From NCBI GenBank assembly GCA_035235625.1, contig CP141148.1, positions 36,333,057 through 36,397,056 on the forward strand: a stretch of DNA of 64,000 nt, read 5' to 3'. The stretch comes from Saururus chinensis. Lineage: Eukaryota; Streptophyta; Magnoliopsida; Piperales; Saururaceae. Every line of letters begins with the position of its first letter. The first letter of the stretch is position 1. A model generated the notes under the pieces. It saw only the letters and a list, made by a program, of their open reading frames with translations. It made no database searches and was not told where the DNA came from. Position numbers and translations under genes: made by a program. Below are positions 41,601 through 54,000 of this stretch, piece after piece.

Positions 41601-42535
41601 GCTTCGTCCTTCAACAATGGGTCATGCAGTGAGAAGAACATCCCCTTACCCGAGGATGTTCTATTTGCCACCTATGGGCACAAAAAGTGATCCGAGTGGG
41701 GAGAAAGATTCTATTTGCTGCCTATGGGCATAAAGAGTAAAAAAAATCTAGGGAAAATGGAATGTTTGCTGGTCGCCTTTAGGCACAATGAGAAACGTTT
41801 TTCAACAAGAAGTGGCTCTGCCCTTTGTCTTCGAACCTAAAGGGGAGGATGCATTGAAGGAAGGAGTAACTCCAAACTTTGCTACTTTTTGAATTACATG
41901 GAAGTATCTAATCTTTTGATTTACCTTATGATTATATAAATACATATATTAATTAAGATATATACTATGTTCTGATCAAATATGTTTTGATATGTATTGA
42001 TTTAATATGACTTAATAAGTTCTAATGTGCTTTGTTTTGATCTGATATGCTCCAATCTGATCTGATATGATCTAATATATTTTAATGTTTTTACTTTGCT
42101 ATGTGATGAAGCAAGATGAGTGTTTCTATTGATTTGTTAGCTTTTGTTTGACTTCGATAACTATTGTGTGACTTCGATTAAATATTTGAATATATGTTAC
42201 ATATATAATTTTGTAATATTAAATATATATATTAACTGTTAAGTAGAACTATGTTTGGATCCAATTATATTGAAATAATATCATAGATACTATCTAATAT
42301 ATACTACGGTAACCAATAACATTACATTGTTAACCCGATCCAAAATAAGATTAAAGTCAAAATTATTCAAACCTACGTGTAATAGAGCGCATAATCTTTA
42401 TAATGTATAGAGGAATATTTTAGCTCTTGCACTTAGACTCCTTTGCTCTTCAAATTTATAAAAATTTATAACCCCAGTTGTGTTCCAAACCCCTGACTTT
42501 GGGTCAGTTTTTGAGTTTAAGGTGTTCCAAAATTT
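38650..42535. repeat. Third copy (C) of the long LTR-like repeat, expanded by tandem units
   Basis: In the plus direction it matches the reverse complement of 16210 to about 18690. Shared landmarks are 'GAATTAAAGAACGC', 'GGTACCAAGAACATACAATT', the 'AGAGAAGTGGCC...CCGGGTAAGGGGAGATT' block, the 'TGATCTGATATG' block, and the end 'TTGCACTTAGACTC...AAGGTGTTCCA'. The part matching copy A is absent, so this copy is truncated at its left. It is non-coding, and most of its extra length comes from the tandem array inside. Confidence 0.8.
39200..41900. repeat. Five tandem units of about 515-553 bp inside repeat copy C
   Basis: The anchor (A/G)AGTC(T/C)ATTTTTGT recurs near 39236, 39773, 40288, 40841 and 41385. 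Each is followed by 'GAGTTGG-GACT-TAGAGAGG', then 'AAATCGAGAGAAGTGGC', 'GGGTAAGGGGAG', 'CGCCT-TGGGCA-AA-GAG' and 'AGGAGGATGCC-TGAAGGAA'. Units are diverged from each other. Each also holds smaller internal repeats of 'GTAAGGGGAG...CACCTATGGGCA'. Confidence 0.9.
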
Positions 42536-42792
42536 AAAAGCTAAATAGATCTTGGACAGAGGATTTTTATTTATGGTTGTGGCCAAAAAATTAGCGAACA
42601 AAAAATTTTAGTCAAATATGGCCATTAACATATTAGAAACGGCCTAAACATCGGACCACATACATCTATGACCAACCCTACAAGTAACCATCATCAAGAT
42701 ATAAATCGACTGAGGAACATCATCATTTACATAACTTATGAGGTGTTGCGGGACGAAAGCAGCCTCTTTTTGCCATCTATTCGTTTTGTTCG

Positions 42793-42995
42793 GTACTTAT
42801 TTATGGGTGAGTCTTGAATATGCCCTGGGGTGAGATACAGTGTTCTAAAAGATTGGTTGTCTTTGCCTCTTCTGACCAGGTCTTAAGTTAGGTACTTATG
42901 ATGGGTGAGTCTCGTATATTCCCCAGGAGATAGCGGTGATATACAATGTTTCAAGAGGTTGAAAATATGTCTTGCTTCTTTTAGTTGGGTCATAA
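42793..42995. repeat. Pair of diverged direct repeats, about 100 bp each
   Basis: GGTACTTAT...GGGTGAGTCT begins both copies (42793 and 42893). Both continue through '(A/C)CCC-GG', 'GATA(C/T)A-TGTT' and a TTGC(C/T)TCTT block. Non-coding. Confidence 0.6.
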
Positions 42996-45440
42996 GAACT
43001 TAGACACCCTTTATTATGAAAAAAATCACCATATGCATAACATAATTCTATGTCTCATGTGTCAAGCATTTAATATTTAGGATATGAATTGTGAGCAATG
43101 ACCTTTCGCCAAACCATATGTAGATACAATCTTAGTTTTTCTTTCGATTGGTGTAACCATTGTCATGCAATTATCATCCTCATCAAATACAATGTTAAAG
43201 CGATCGCTGTTAACAACTTACTTCCATTAAGTGGTTGGACAGTTGCCTTATAACGTAACTCTTTCCACCTTACGTTACCTCACTGCTTTCTTTCTTCTCT
43301 CCGTATATGTTTACGGCTCACTTGGTGAGTTAATAACATGCCAGGATGAACAAATAGAGCCCGCAATTGGATATGGACCCATCACAATGTACATTAACTC
43401 ACCAAGCGAATTTTTTGTGTTCAATAAAGATCTCACCCACTAGCAAAGTTTCACTAGTGGGGTGGCCGGTGAAGCCCGATGAAAAGCTTAAACGGTCCTC
43501 AGGTACAACAAAAATCAAAAGCATTGATCTTCCATAATCAAAAGATAAGTGAAGTTTTTATTAGAGAATATCATAAATCTAATATAGAAAAAAGGATAAA
43601 CAGCAAAAGAAATTAAAACGAAGGTAAAAAAAATATGAAGCAAACTGACCATTGGCTCAGCCTTTTGGTACGGGGAAGACGGGGACAAAGGCAACAGGTC
43701 CGCACGTGGGCTAGCACGACTAGGGTTTGCTGCAGCCATGGGTCCGGACATGTCCCATCATCTGTCAAATCAACGGTCAGAATTTTTGACAGGAAACTCT
43801 GCCTCATAAATGTTACTCTAGTCTAATTCAAGTCCAACAATTTAATCAGATTGATGGGACTCTAAGGGTTGAACATGCTTCACCATTTCTGCAATTTTCC
43901 CCTTACAAGACCGTGCTCAATTACATATGGTCAGGTTTTGTCCACAAAAATAAGGTGTGAAAATTCAATGTATCTTCCTTTTGCAGCTTCACAAGGTCAG
44001 TTGTGAATGCTCTGAATGACTCAAAACTCATCTGGTCTGGGTGATCAATTAAAGGGAGAGAGATGTTCTTCTACAAGGAGGGATTATAATTCGCTAAGGG
44101 AGACTTAAGCTTATTTTATAATTTACCTATGAAATAAGAAAATAATTTTTAATTTAGTTTTTTTCTCAGATTTCAATCTAACGGTTCTTGATGCATGGCT
44201 TATATACTAACTAACGTGCGTGAGCCAGGCTTGTAATTTTTTTTAAATTAAATTAAATTATTTTTTAAAAAATAAATAAAACACTTAATATTATGATGGA
44301 GGGAGTAATTCATAAAATATTGGCATATCACATCATTTTGCGGATACATTTATGAGCTCCTGCGTATGAATTAGACACATTCACTATAATAGACTTTGGT
44401 GATCATCCAGAATGGAAAGCACTGGGAAGAAAGACAAAAGCCCAAACTTGTTGCATTGAGGTGCATTCCTGAATCAGGACATGAGAAAGCCTTTTCCGGT
44501 TGGGGAGAAGCTGAAAAAGGAGAGCATGACCAAACTACGAAATGGTGTTGTTTGTTGAAGCATGAAATGTTGAATGATGAATCCACATGGTATACAAAAA
44601 GGGCAGCAAGTCAGATCGCTTTTGATGTTGCTGCATTGAAAGTGGAGAGAACTCATAGAAACAAGTTAAAACAGTTCGAGAGAGAAACTCCAGGGTACAC
44701 AAAAATTCACTGATAAAACTTGTTGCTGCTGGGTAACATATTCTAGGGTTTCAGCCAAAAAGCTAGGGTTTCCATGAGCACACCATCCATACGTTGATGT
44801 TCAATTTTAAAAATGGGCACTAGTGTAACACTTGCACAGACGATCAATCTGCATATGCGGCAGATAATAGTGTGATTCGTGTGCTCATTTAGAGCTAAAT
44901 TAACCCTAAACTACAGCATGTAGAAGTGGTGATGGTGCATGTCCTGCAACTTCATTATCGTGATAGCATTCAACACAAAACATATCAAACTGAACTCTGC
45001 ATAGACAAACCTCCACCATTGGGTATTTTGAGACGGAAGTGCACAAGTACTGTCATGAATCCATGATCAGTCAAATAAACATCAAATCAAGAAATCAAAA
45101 GTTGTGAACAGTTATTTTCTGTCATTCCAAGTGCCCCAATCTAAGAACAAACTCCATCAGGCGATCTTCCATTTCACCCCATCCAATCCAAAGGCACACA
45201 ATTCAAGCAACCATTTTCTTCAAACTCATACAGGTAACTAACCAATATAGGATTAAGTCATTGAACCAGCATATACAATCATTAGCACAGAAGCTAATAA
45301 TATGATCCAATTTATCCAAACCAAAACATCTCCATGCCATGAGAAGGTAACTGACCAACTGCTAACTTCTAACTAACAAACTATAAGTAGGAAAGAAGAC
45401 TCATCACATAAAAAGAGCTGTTTGGACCAGCTTAATTATA
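42996..45440. other. Spacer and probable 3' flank of the ALOG gene
   Basis: No supported gene. The 70-codon frame at 43231-43443 has a hydrophobic start (RYLTAFFLLSVYVYG) but no recognisable family. The 105-codon frame at 44396-44713 is likewise unrecognised. Near 44300 'GATGGAGGGAGTA' is a Stowaway-like terminus. The few hundred bases before 45440 are probably the 3' untranslated region of the minus-strand ALOG gene. Confidence 0.4.
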
Positions 45441-46172
45441 CTAATTAAGTACAGACAGCGGAAGGATCATCGCCGCCGCTCGGACGCCTGGGTCGGCCGC
45501 ATCAGCACTGCCGACAATGTCGATGTGACGGCTGAGGAGGAATGAATGGCCGGCACCACCACCGCCCATGTTGAGAGTAGACGCAGAGAGCGGAGGGGGC
45601 ATTGGGAGAGGCAGCGGTTGAGTGACAGGAGGAGGCAGCTGTGGGGGGGGCGGGTGGCGCTTGCGCTTCTTCTTCTCGTAGGCAATGCCGCGGGCCTTGG
45701 ACTGGAGGTCACGGACCTCTCGGAGGTAAAGGCGGACGGCACGGGCGCCGAAGGGGTTGGCCTCCGGGGGGCCTCCGTGCTCCTCGAAAGCGGCGCGGAG
45801 GCGGCCGATAAGAGCGTCGAGGGAACCCCAGGCCTGGCGGAGCGGGCAGGGGCAGGGGGCAGGCGGGTGGGGGTGACCGAAGAAGGGGCACCCCGTGCTA
45901 TGCACTTTGGTCTTGCCGAACTGGTCCAGGTAGCGGAGGAACTCCAGCACGTGGGCTCCGCTGCACCTCGCCAGCGCCAATGGCGGCCGGTGGTTCTTCA
46001 AATACTGCCCGAACGTGTTCCAGTCCCGCCGCTTCTGCGACTCATACCTGCTCGGCGTTGTGGTTGCCGTTGGGGAGCTGACAACAGCTTCGACTGCTGC
46101 CTGGGCGAAGGAGCTAGAACCAGAACTGTTAGCGGCGGCGGCGGCGGCGGCGGCTGCTACGGCGGCTGACAT
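45441..46172 (-). CDS. LSH: ALOG-domain (LSH/G1-type) nuclear factor
   Basis: An intronless frame of 243 codons, the usual size for the family. Residues 1-30 are a poly-Ala stretch encoded by a GCC/GCG run, then Ser-rich. The ALOG (DUF640) domain runs from about 40 to 170: [45 protein letters not shown], the zinc-ribbon insert CPFFGHP...CPCPLRQAW, then [18 protein letters not shown] and [16 protein letters not shown] near 170 is the conserved nuclear localisation signal. The C-terminus is Pro-rich and ends LPLSVLN. Family members act in the nucleus as developmental regulators of boundaries, meristems and lateral organs (Arabidopsis LSH, rice G1/TAW1). I chose the first ATG because the family usually has a variable low-complexity N-terminus. 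The gene is much more GC-rich than its surroundings. Which LSH paralogue it is cannot be told. Confidence 0.95.
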   Translation of the reverse strand: MSAAVAAAAAAAAANSSGSSSFAQAAVEAVVSSPTATTTPSRYESQKRRDWNTFGQYLKNHRPPLALARCSGAHVLEFLRYLDQFGKTKVHSTGCPFFGHPHPPAPCPCPLRQAWGSLDALIGRLRAAFEEHGGPPEANPFGARAVRLYLREVRDLQSKARGIAYEKKKRKRHPPPPQLPPPVTQPLPLPMPPPLSASTLNMGGGGAGHSFLLSRHIDIVGSADAADPGVRAAAMILPLSVLN

Positions 46173-46832
46173 GGGTGGTGGTGCAGGAGTATTATGATTT
46201 GTGGGTAGGCTTAGAACTCTAATGATCTTCAGAGAGGGAGAATTGTGGTCGGATTTTTCAGGTGGGTTTTGGCTGAAGAGAGCGGAGTCAGCGTATTAAT
46301 GAGGAAGAGAGGGAGAAAGAGGTATGGGCCGATGAGGATCTTCTGCTTCTGTTCAACAGAAGTAGGGAAGACAAACTAGAGAGAGAATTAAGGGTCACAA
46401 CGGGGACTGATGCAGGTATTCTTCTTGAACTGGTGAGCAATAGAGACAATCATGAGACAAATAGCTACTTCACCACATGATCAAACACAATGGACATTGG
46501 CTGCTTGAAATCCATGAACCAGGCAGACTGACCCTGTAGGACGGAGAACGAGTAGAAGAGGTACACTGAAGATGATCAGACAGAGAGAACACTTCGATGA
46601 AGAGAAGACACGAGGAGATTAGACTACAGGAAGGAGAGGATGTTGAAGAAGACTCTAGCAAGCGATGATCTTGTGGGGGGGAGGGAAGAAGACAGGAGGG
46701 AGAATGAAGAGATAAAAAGGGGGTAAGAGGGGTATAAAAGGAGGCCGGGAGGAGAAGAGGGAGGTGGACAAGGCAGGACCCACCAGTAGACATCCCCATG
46801 GTGCTGATGGCTACCTCACCTTCTCTCCCCAT
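46173..46832 (-). promoter_or_regulatory. 5' leader and proximal promoter of the ALOG gene
   Basis: Minus-strand sequence rich in CT stretches (GA on the plus strand), typical of plant leaders and core promoters. A 120-codon minus-strand frame here (46470-46832) is Ser/Leu/Pro-rich low complexity, so I read it as leader or upstream sequence. GGTATAAAAGG at about 46731 is on the plus strand, the wrong orientation for this gene. The start site is not determined. Confidence 0.4.
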
Positions 46833-48613
46833 CTACGTCTTTTCATTCATAATTTTTCACCTGCTCCTCTCCCTCTCTCTCCCCCAACACAAACACTCCC
46901 CTTCCTCGTCCATGATCAAGTTGATCACAGGCCCCTCCCCTCTCACCCTCTCCCTGAGACTGAGAGCACTGACTGTAAAAATGACAAGTCGATGGAGCCT
47001 ACCCTCCCATCATTTGACCAACCACCTGCAGCAGGCTGCCCGTCTTCTTGCATGAAAACACTTAGCTTGCCTTGTACCTCAAAACTTGCTTGATCCTTTA
47101 GACGACGAAAGGAAACCATAGAATAATGTTCCAGCCGGAAGCTTTTTTGTCCTCTTACATGGTATGGTAAGAACCGTCGATCATGAGAATCAATGGCGTA
47201 TATATTAGCATACATTAGTAAATATATGTCAATATATAACTTGTTCTAATATTTTTTAGCGCACTGTCTATTGCATCGACTGCGGAAGCGTTTTTTAGCT
47301 CTAAGTCAAGCGTCTTGGAACACATGCGAGCGTCCATTTTCAAAATAAATGGTTAGTCCAAGTAATTGTTAGCGTGTGCGTCATTTATCTTGAAAATGTA
47401 CACTCTCTTTTCGTTTTATGGACGTTCCCCATGTATTTCTTACACTTTGGCTTCCTGTGTGAAAAAGGCTTCCCCCTTCCTAGGAACCAGAAAAATTTCC
47501 GTTCAACCCATGTTCAATTCATTCATTATTATTAAGAGAGATGTACAAGTCTGATATACCGAGGTATGTAGAATCGTAGTAGGCAATGATTGAGGGCAGG
47601 GGAGGTGTACATGGCTACAGTGGTTATAATAAATTGGTATGGCGAGGGGGGCATACGGTGGCTTCTACGGACTTGGCTCTATGAGTGACACTTGCCATGT
47701 ACCGTTGAGTAAGGTACCAGAATGAGACTACAAGAAACGTGGGTGACCAGACATCCTTGCACCTTGTTCTGATCAGTTTGGCAGGTCAACTTGTTTCTTT
47801 TAATTCCTGTACTGTGTTGAATGCTTGCATACGTTTCAGGTAATTCAGATGCTCAAGCATGGTCCAATTTTCTAAGTTAGATGCGAGTTTTTTATGTTTG
47901 AATTTCAGGCTTTTTAAAATAGTTTCTATTCTGTAGAAATTGATAAAGATTATGCATTGATAATACTGTGTGACATAATGTTTCGAAGTGAAGCTTGTGG
48001 TAAGACTGAGCTAGGTTCAGGCTTACCTCAAATTTAATCCCTCGAATTGGTCCAGGTCAGACACTTATCTCTTGGGTCTTATAGGCCCCCATTCATCCCT
48101 AAGTCACACATTAGTTAGTGATACATGTGGAACCTCAATTAAGTAGTACTTTTTTCAACAATTTGGGGTTAGTGACATAGATCTTACTTAGGCATTCATT
48201 CTAACATGTTAGTAATATACTCTTTTGTAGTCCAGATATGGCCATGGTAAATTTTGTTTTTTCCTACAACAAAGTTTATTAATCTCACTTTTGACTTGGC
48301 TAATTAAAACTCCTAGCACTGTCTAATTAAGGCCATATAGCACTTCTGAGTTACAAACTTTGAATGGCTACCAGCATGGATGCAACAAAGAGCTAAATAG
48401 TTTAGTATAACATATATGAACCTAACTTCATTTCGGTGCACCTTAGCCTAGTTCTACGCAACTCAAGCTTGGATTTTAATGTGCTATGTCTCATTGGTTG
48501 GAATAAATAGCACCATGGTTTTATTCTGAATAGAACGAAAAGTGAGGAAGACAGAATAACCAGTTGAAAGCTTTTAGATGATATGAGTTACTTCTTTACC
48601 TGTTTCGCCTTCA
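46833..48613. other. Spacer, nothing recognised
   Basis: No gene is supported. Open frames at 46764-47093 are C-rich low complexity from the antisense of the ALOG upstream region. Confidence 0.4.
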
Positions 48614-48743
48614 GATCCGCTGTGGAGCACTCACATGTGAGTGCTCTCACAAAAGCCAAGCGAGCCATGAATGCTCGCATGAGTTTTCATGGCTCCTTGG
48701 GCTTTTGTGAGAGCACTCACATGTGAGTGCTCCACAGCGGATC
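48614..48743. repeat. 130-bp foldback with 44-bp perfect arms
   Basis: Left arm 48614-48657 starts GATCCGCTGTGGAGCACTCA and ends ACAAAAGCC; right arm 48700-48743 is its exact reverse complement. The 42-base centre is also partly self-complementary: GAGCCATGA pairs across it and CTCGCATGAG forms the tip. Each arm carries a 22-bp palindrome, GAGCACTCAC followed by its mirror, so the half-motif GAGCACTCAC occurs four times. No clear target duplication is visible. It is either a recent MITE or a hairpin-RNA source. Confidence 0.9.
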
Positions 48744-51056
48744 CAACGCCACCTGTTTCTATGAGCAGTCCTGGTCATAAGTGTCCAACTCACGTTATTA
48801 TAAAGTGGGTTTGGATCTGCCTGCCTGCACTGTGATACATGCACAATCCTCCAATGTACGAAGCCACCTAAAGTACGCGTGGAGTGCATTAAACTTTTTC
48901 TTTTTATAAATAACTATACAAGTAATATATATTTTTTACACAATTCGCAGAAGAAATTTCTTGTGATTTGTAATATAAGTGGCTAAAGAAAAGCATTCAG
49001 ATATATACGATACATATAAGTAATGCTAAATGAAGCTTTAACATATATAGCAGTGCCTTCCTTAACAGCACGAATTTTTGGCTACAGAATGCAACGTAGT
49101 TAGCATGTATGGTAAATGTGTGCCTATAACAATCCGATATGTTATTTCCGCTGTAACATTTTAAGGGGTGTGGATATAAAAGCTAAAGTTGAACTAAGGA
49201 AAAGATTAGTCCCCTAGGAATCAGTAAAAGCCCATTACGACTTAAAGGTGAAAAAGTCGAAAAAGATATTTCATGGGATGAAAGAGAAACCAAGGTATCA
49301 GATGTAAGTCTGATAAGGTGCAAATAAAATGCTTTTAGTTAGTCCGGAAAGCTGATTGTTTTATCATGTGTCCGGAAGCAATTTTTTATGTTCTTTATTT
49401 ATAATAAACTTAACGTAAGTTGCATATACGAGTTCTTCATCTATAAATACACCGTCAATCTTTATATAATAATATAAAGGGCTCTTATACCCGAATTATG
49501 CTTAAGACTGATTGTAAGTAGGAGCATAGAAAATGCTACGGCCGCTTAGTGTAACTCCCGTGAGGCAAATTAAGAGGTGGGCACCTGGTCAATATGTCAA
49601 ATCGAAAGCTGACTGTGGGCTCTCATCATTACTGAAAAAACAAAATTTTCAGCCAAAATCCCTGAAAGATTTGGCATGTGGGTCACCCCAATTTGAGCTG
49701 CCTATGGGCCAGAAACCTGTGCCATGTGAAGCTTTGCCATTTATCATCTTTAAATGATTGGTGTCTTCTTTCTTTGTCTGCTTTGGCTGCCAGAGTTGCA
49801 TTTCCTGGATTTTCTAGCAAATGGTAGGGTGTAAATCTTTCACTGGTACGGTGGGTAGACTTTGCCACTAAATAATGACTATATGTACATACTTCTTAAT
49901 GTTGGGCGGCATTACACAAAAAATTTACTTTTTGGTGGAGGCAAAAAAATCACATGTTCTTGATTTTATATAGGTATAGATCTTTAGTAGCTGAGCCTTG
50001 GCCAAGATCAATTTAATTAAATACGTGGAGATGTTAATTACTTTTTTAAAGACTTTGATTGAGATCACTGTAAACCTAAGAGCACGAGTGGAAAAGATTG
50101 CCTCGTATTAATCCTCTTGACGTGCATAAGCCACCAATAAACCGTTTTTGTCTTTCTTACATGTAGCCCTAGGCACGACAATTAAGAGAAGAATCTCCTC
50201 TCTTGATCACCAAAAGAGAAGACAAGTGGAGGAGAGGGGCGATGGTTTCAACTAATAAATGGGGAGCCACAACCAAACAAAGGGCGAGAGAGGGGCTGGC
50301 CTCTCTTTCACACCTAAGGAGAGAGGGAGGCGCAAAAGAGACAAGCCCATGAAGCATGGATGCCATCTCTAAGTTGGGCTTGGTTTAAAGCCCAATAAAA
50401 CTCTTCCAAAAGGTTTTTTTTAGCAATGTCTCATTCAAGTGTACGGGCTCACATTTACAAGCCCATAGAAGCCGTGAACACCCCCCTTCATAGCCATGCC
50501 CATGGGGGGCCAACCCCTAGAACGTTAAGTCAATCCGCACAAAGTCCAACACATAAAAGGGCTCATATGGTGTATGTATGGATGAAACTCGGTCCCAATA
50601 TGGAGCGAGCCCATAACTTGGCCAACACTCAGCACTTCCGAGGAAGGTTTTGGCCCTGGCCCATCTGCACCGTACGTGCATGACCAGCGATTTTATCTAA
50701 CATGGTATCACTGTATCAGAGATTTAGAATTGCTGCATGCTGAATGAAAGATATTGTGCTTCTGCAACTAGCCTTCCGTTTTCGCAAAAATAAAGAAGCT
50801 TACATTCATATTCTAGAAATCTTCTATACACAATTCACTCATCAAGCAGTATGTCTTGCAAAATTCTTTTGGTAAGTTGACAAACAAATGGATTTTTTTT
50901 TTCAAAAAGAGATGAACCATTTTTTTTTTAGGATATATCCTATCATTTAACCACATACCATAAAACTCAAGACTAAATTTGTTTCTCGTACACATTATAG
51001 TGACAAAGTAGCAGCTTACTGAGAGAATAAGCTTGCGTTTGCTAGGTCTAATGCTT
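48744..51056. other. Spacer and probable 3' flank of the CHUP1-like gene
   Basis: No gene is supported. GGGCTC/GCCCATA strings at 50440-50690 look like repeat DNA. The last ~250 bases before 51057 are probably the 3' untranslated region of the minus-strand gene. Confidence 0.4.
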
Positions 51057-54000
51057 CTATTTCTCATTTCGTATATGTGCCAAATTCCGGAGCTCTTCAA
51101 ACGCATGCATTGTCTCGCTATCAAATCCTCCGGCAAACTGCAAGTGGTCAAAGTTCAGCTCAAGGAAAGCATACTTGATTACATAAAAGTCAGTGCAGAC
51201 TAGTTTAATATGTATACTAGTTTCATACAAAGAGAGTGTATTTATACATAATTCACTAGTTGTCAAAGCAAAATTAAATTTGCAAGTTTAATGAAAGCAG
51301 TGAAGCTGAAAATAGTTTACGAGAGAAGAGAAAGAATCACCGATTGTTTCAAAAAGAATGAAGAAAAAAATGGAGGAATGTTAGAGCTTCTCATTCACAA
51401 TCCCCCTTAGGATATACTATAAGGTTCAAAGATTGCTCATTCTATGAGGGCTACTACCCCACGTTTTCTAAATCAACCATTTTAAATTAGTTAGGCTGAC
51501 AAGGTAATTTAAGCTATTAAGAAGGAAATGGCCATCAGCAGATGAGAACGACTCTGCAGCCGATCCCATATATGGATCAGCGAATGATGAGTAAGTTTTT
51601 CCCACATTAGAATTATGTGACCATTTACCTGGTGAATTCTGAAAGCAAATCTTACTCCTTGAAGCAGCATGTACTCCAATGCTAGATCCTTATCAGATGC
51701 CCCTTTTGAGTGGAGCTCCATGGCTACCCTTCTCATGTATTGCTTTGCAAGCTTAACAGAGGCAAACTTTATCTGTAATTATCAGCAACTGGAATTACAC
51801 AGGAGCGTAACATGGACAATATGAAATGAAGGTTTATCAAATGAAAAAAGCAAAGATAAAAGAAGTGCCTTATCACTTCTTGATTGGTGGAATCAATCAA
51901 ATTGACAAAGACAGGTAAGAATATCTGCACCTTGCTAACTATTCCTGTGTCAAGCATCCAGTCCGTTGGTATTTGAAACTGCTTGCAATTACGAATCAAT
52001 GCATCTCTTGTTCGTAAAATGTTATAGACGCTACGTTCCATCCTGTTGTTTAGTACAAATACAATTTAGTAGCAATAGACAATCAAACAAAGTTAACTCT
52101 CTCATATCCACTTAGTAATCCTTTTTTATGATGGACAGTAACCTCATCCTTGAGAATAAATACTAGAAAGAAACTTACTTCTCTGATAATGCAACCATCT
52201 TCTTTAATGCAATATCTGTTGGGAGTCGACGATCATCTTCAAAATAAGAAATTTCAGCTTCCAACTTCTTCAAATCACGATAGCCGAATGCTGCTTCTCT
52301 TAACGTGTCAGCTTTCTTCTCAGGCCAATCGAAGTGCTTAAGCACAGCCCTTTCGTCAACCTTTGTAAGAAATGACAGCTTACAGGTGAATATAATAATT
52401 CAACATATCTAAGAAAGAAGGCGCAATTTGAACTCCATACTTACAAGAAAACATAGTTCATCATCTAACCACTTTACAAATGCCACAACGTCTTCGATAT
52501 CACGATATACTGCATTGTTGACCTCCCTTATCAATGAGTTCACAAACTGCCCTTGTGTCTCGACATCCGCCTTTATCTGCAGACATCCATGGTTGGTTTT
52601 TGAGGATCAAAATAGCAACACACTCATGAATGCTAAAAACTGCTTACATATATAGGTAACTTACAGCTAGCAAATGTGACGACCGATTCTCAATCTCCCC
52701 TATCATACTGCTCCTAACATTTGCCACTGTAGCTGAATCACAGACTCCTCCACCAGAAGGATCTTTCCTGGAGTCTCTTTTCATAAGCGAGTGGTACAAC
52801 TCAACAACCTGTGGTGCACGCTGCATGATGTTGGTATTTTTGGTCAAAATTTTGGGTGGAGGAGGTGGCGGTGGTGGGGGTGGAGGAGCAACTTGCGTCA
52901 TACTGGGTCCATCACCCTTAGGTACATTAGAAACCAAATCTGATGGCCTTGGAGGTGGATTAGGAATGCGCAATGCACGCTTTTCAATATCTGAAACTGT
53001 AATTTTGTTGGTTTCGCTCCTGTTTACGAAGAATCTTGGACTTTGAGTGGCACCCATATCATATTTTTGTGCCAGTATAAGTTGTGTTTCCTTTACGTTG
53101 GAAACTTTCTCCTCGGTTTCAATGTCTTTCAGGCATGTAAAGCCATCGGATTGTCTTCTTCTATTCACTTCTACCTCTACCTGACAGCCCTTTGATCCAC
53201 TGATGGAATGCCTCCGCGTCTTTGGACTTCTAACTTCAGGGCCTTGTAGCCAGTCTTTGTCCAGATTGGTTTTACATTGTAAAAACTGGCTGTCTTCATT
53301 TATAATACCTTCTTTTATTTCCTTCATAGGACCAGCCTTCTTTGTACAGCCAAACCCACTTAACTCTGACCTCCCATGATCAATATCTCTCTCAGAATCT
53401 CTGATATTACTAACAAAACTTTTTGGGCTCGGGGCCAAACTGACTTCAAGCGAAGACTGCCCGAGATTGTCCGAATTTTGGAGTTCGTTCCTCAGACATG
53501 AGTTCACCCACCTTAAGTACACTAGCTCCTCAACCTCTGTTAACCGGCTCATTTGTAAACCTTCAACTTGCTTACACAAATTCTCGTTTGTGTGCCTCAA
53601 AATGGATGCCTCAGCTTTGGCCTTTGCTACTAAATCGCTCTGCTCAAGATTGAATTCAATAAAATGTATATTGAGCATTATAAAGAAAAAAATTATTCAA
53701 TGCACTATAAGATAAGATTATTTTAGGCTGAGAGCTTTACCTCAGTCATTTTTGCAAGCGCTGCAAGTTGGGATTCAGCCGAAGATAGTTTACAAGCCAA
53801 ATCTCTTTTTTGGAGTTGGAGCTCCTTGTTCACACGACGTAATTCAACAACTTCCATTTCCAATTTGTTTAGCGATGATCTGTTCTTTTCGTTGTCTCTG
53901 CAAACAACAGGATTTTCGGTGTCCTTACCTTCCGTAGCCAAAGAAAAAGAGGAAATTTGCTTAGAGAGACAACTGTTCTCTCCTTCCAATGAACTTATTC

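Noticed and set aside
39200-41900. CRISPR-like regular repeats
   Set aside because: The whole ~0.5-kb unit repeats rather than short repeats with unique spacers, in plant nuclear DNA; it is tandem DNA inside a transposable-element repeat.
43231-43443. 70-aa frame with a signal-like hydrophobic start
   Set aside because: Short, with no recognisable mature domain. It may be a decayed secreted-protein gene, but the sequence alone does not support it.
44396-44713. 105-aa plus-strand frame
   Set aside because: No family recognised and no supporting exons; kept only as spacer.
45546-46169. 207-aa plus-strand frame
   Set aside because: It is the antisense shadow of the ALOG gene, whose domain is unmistakable on the minus strand.
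46470-47093. Frames of 85-120 aa upstream of the ALOG gene on both strands
   Set aside because: Low-complexity Ser/Leu/Pro sequence from CT-rich leader or promoter DNA, with no family resemblance.
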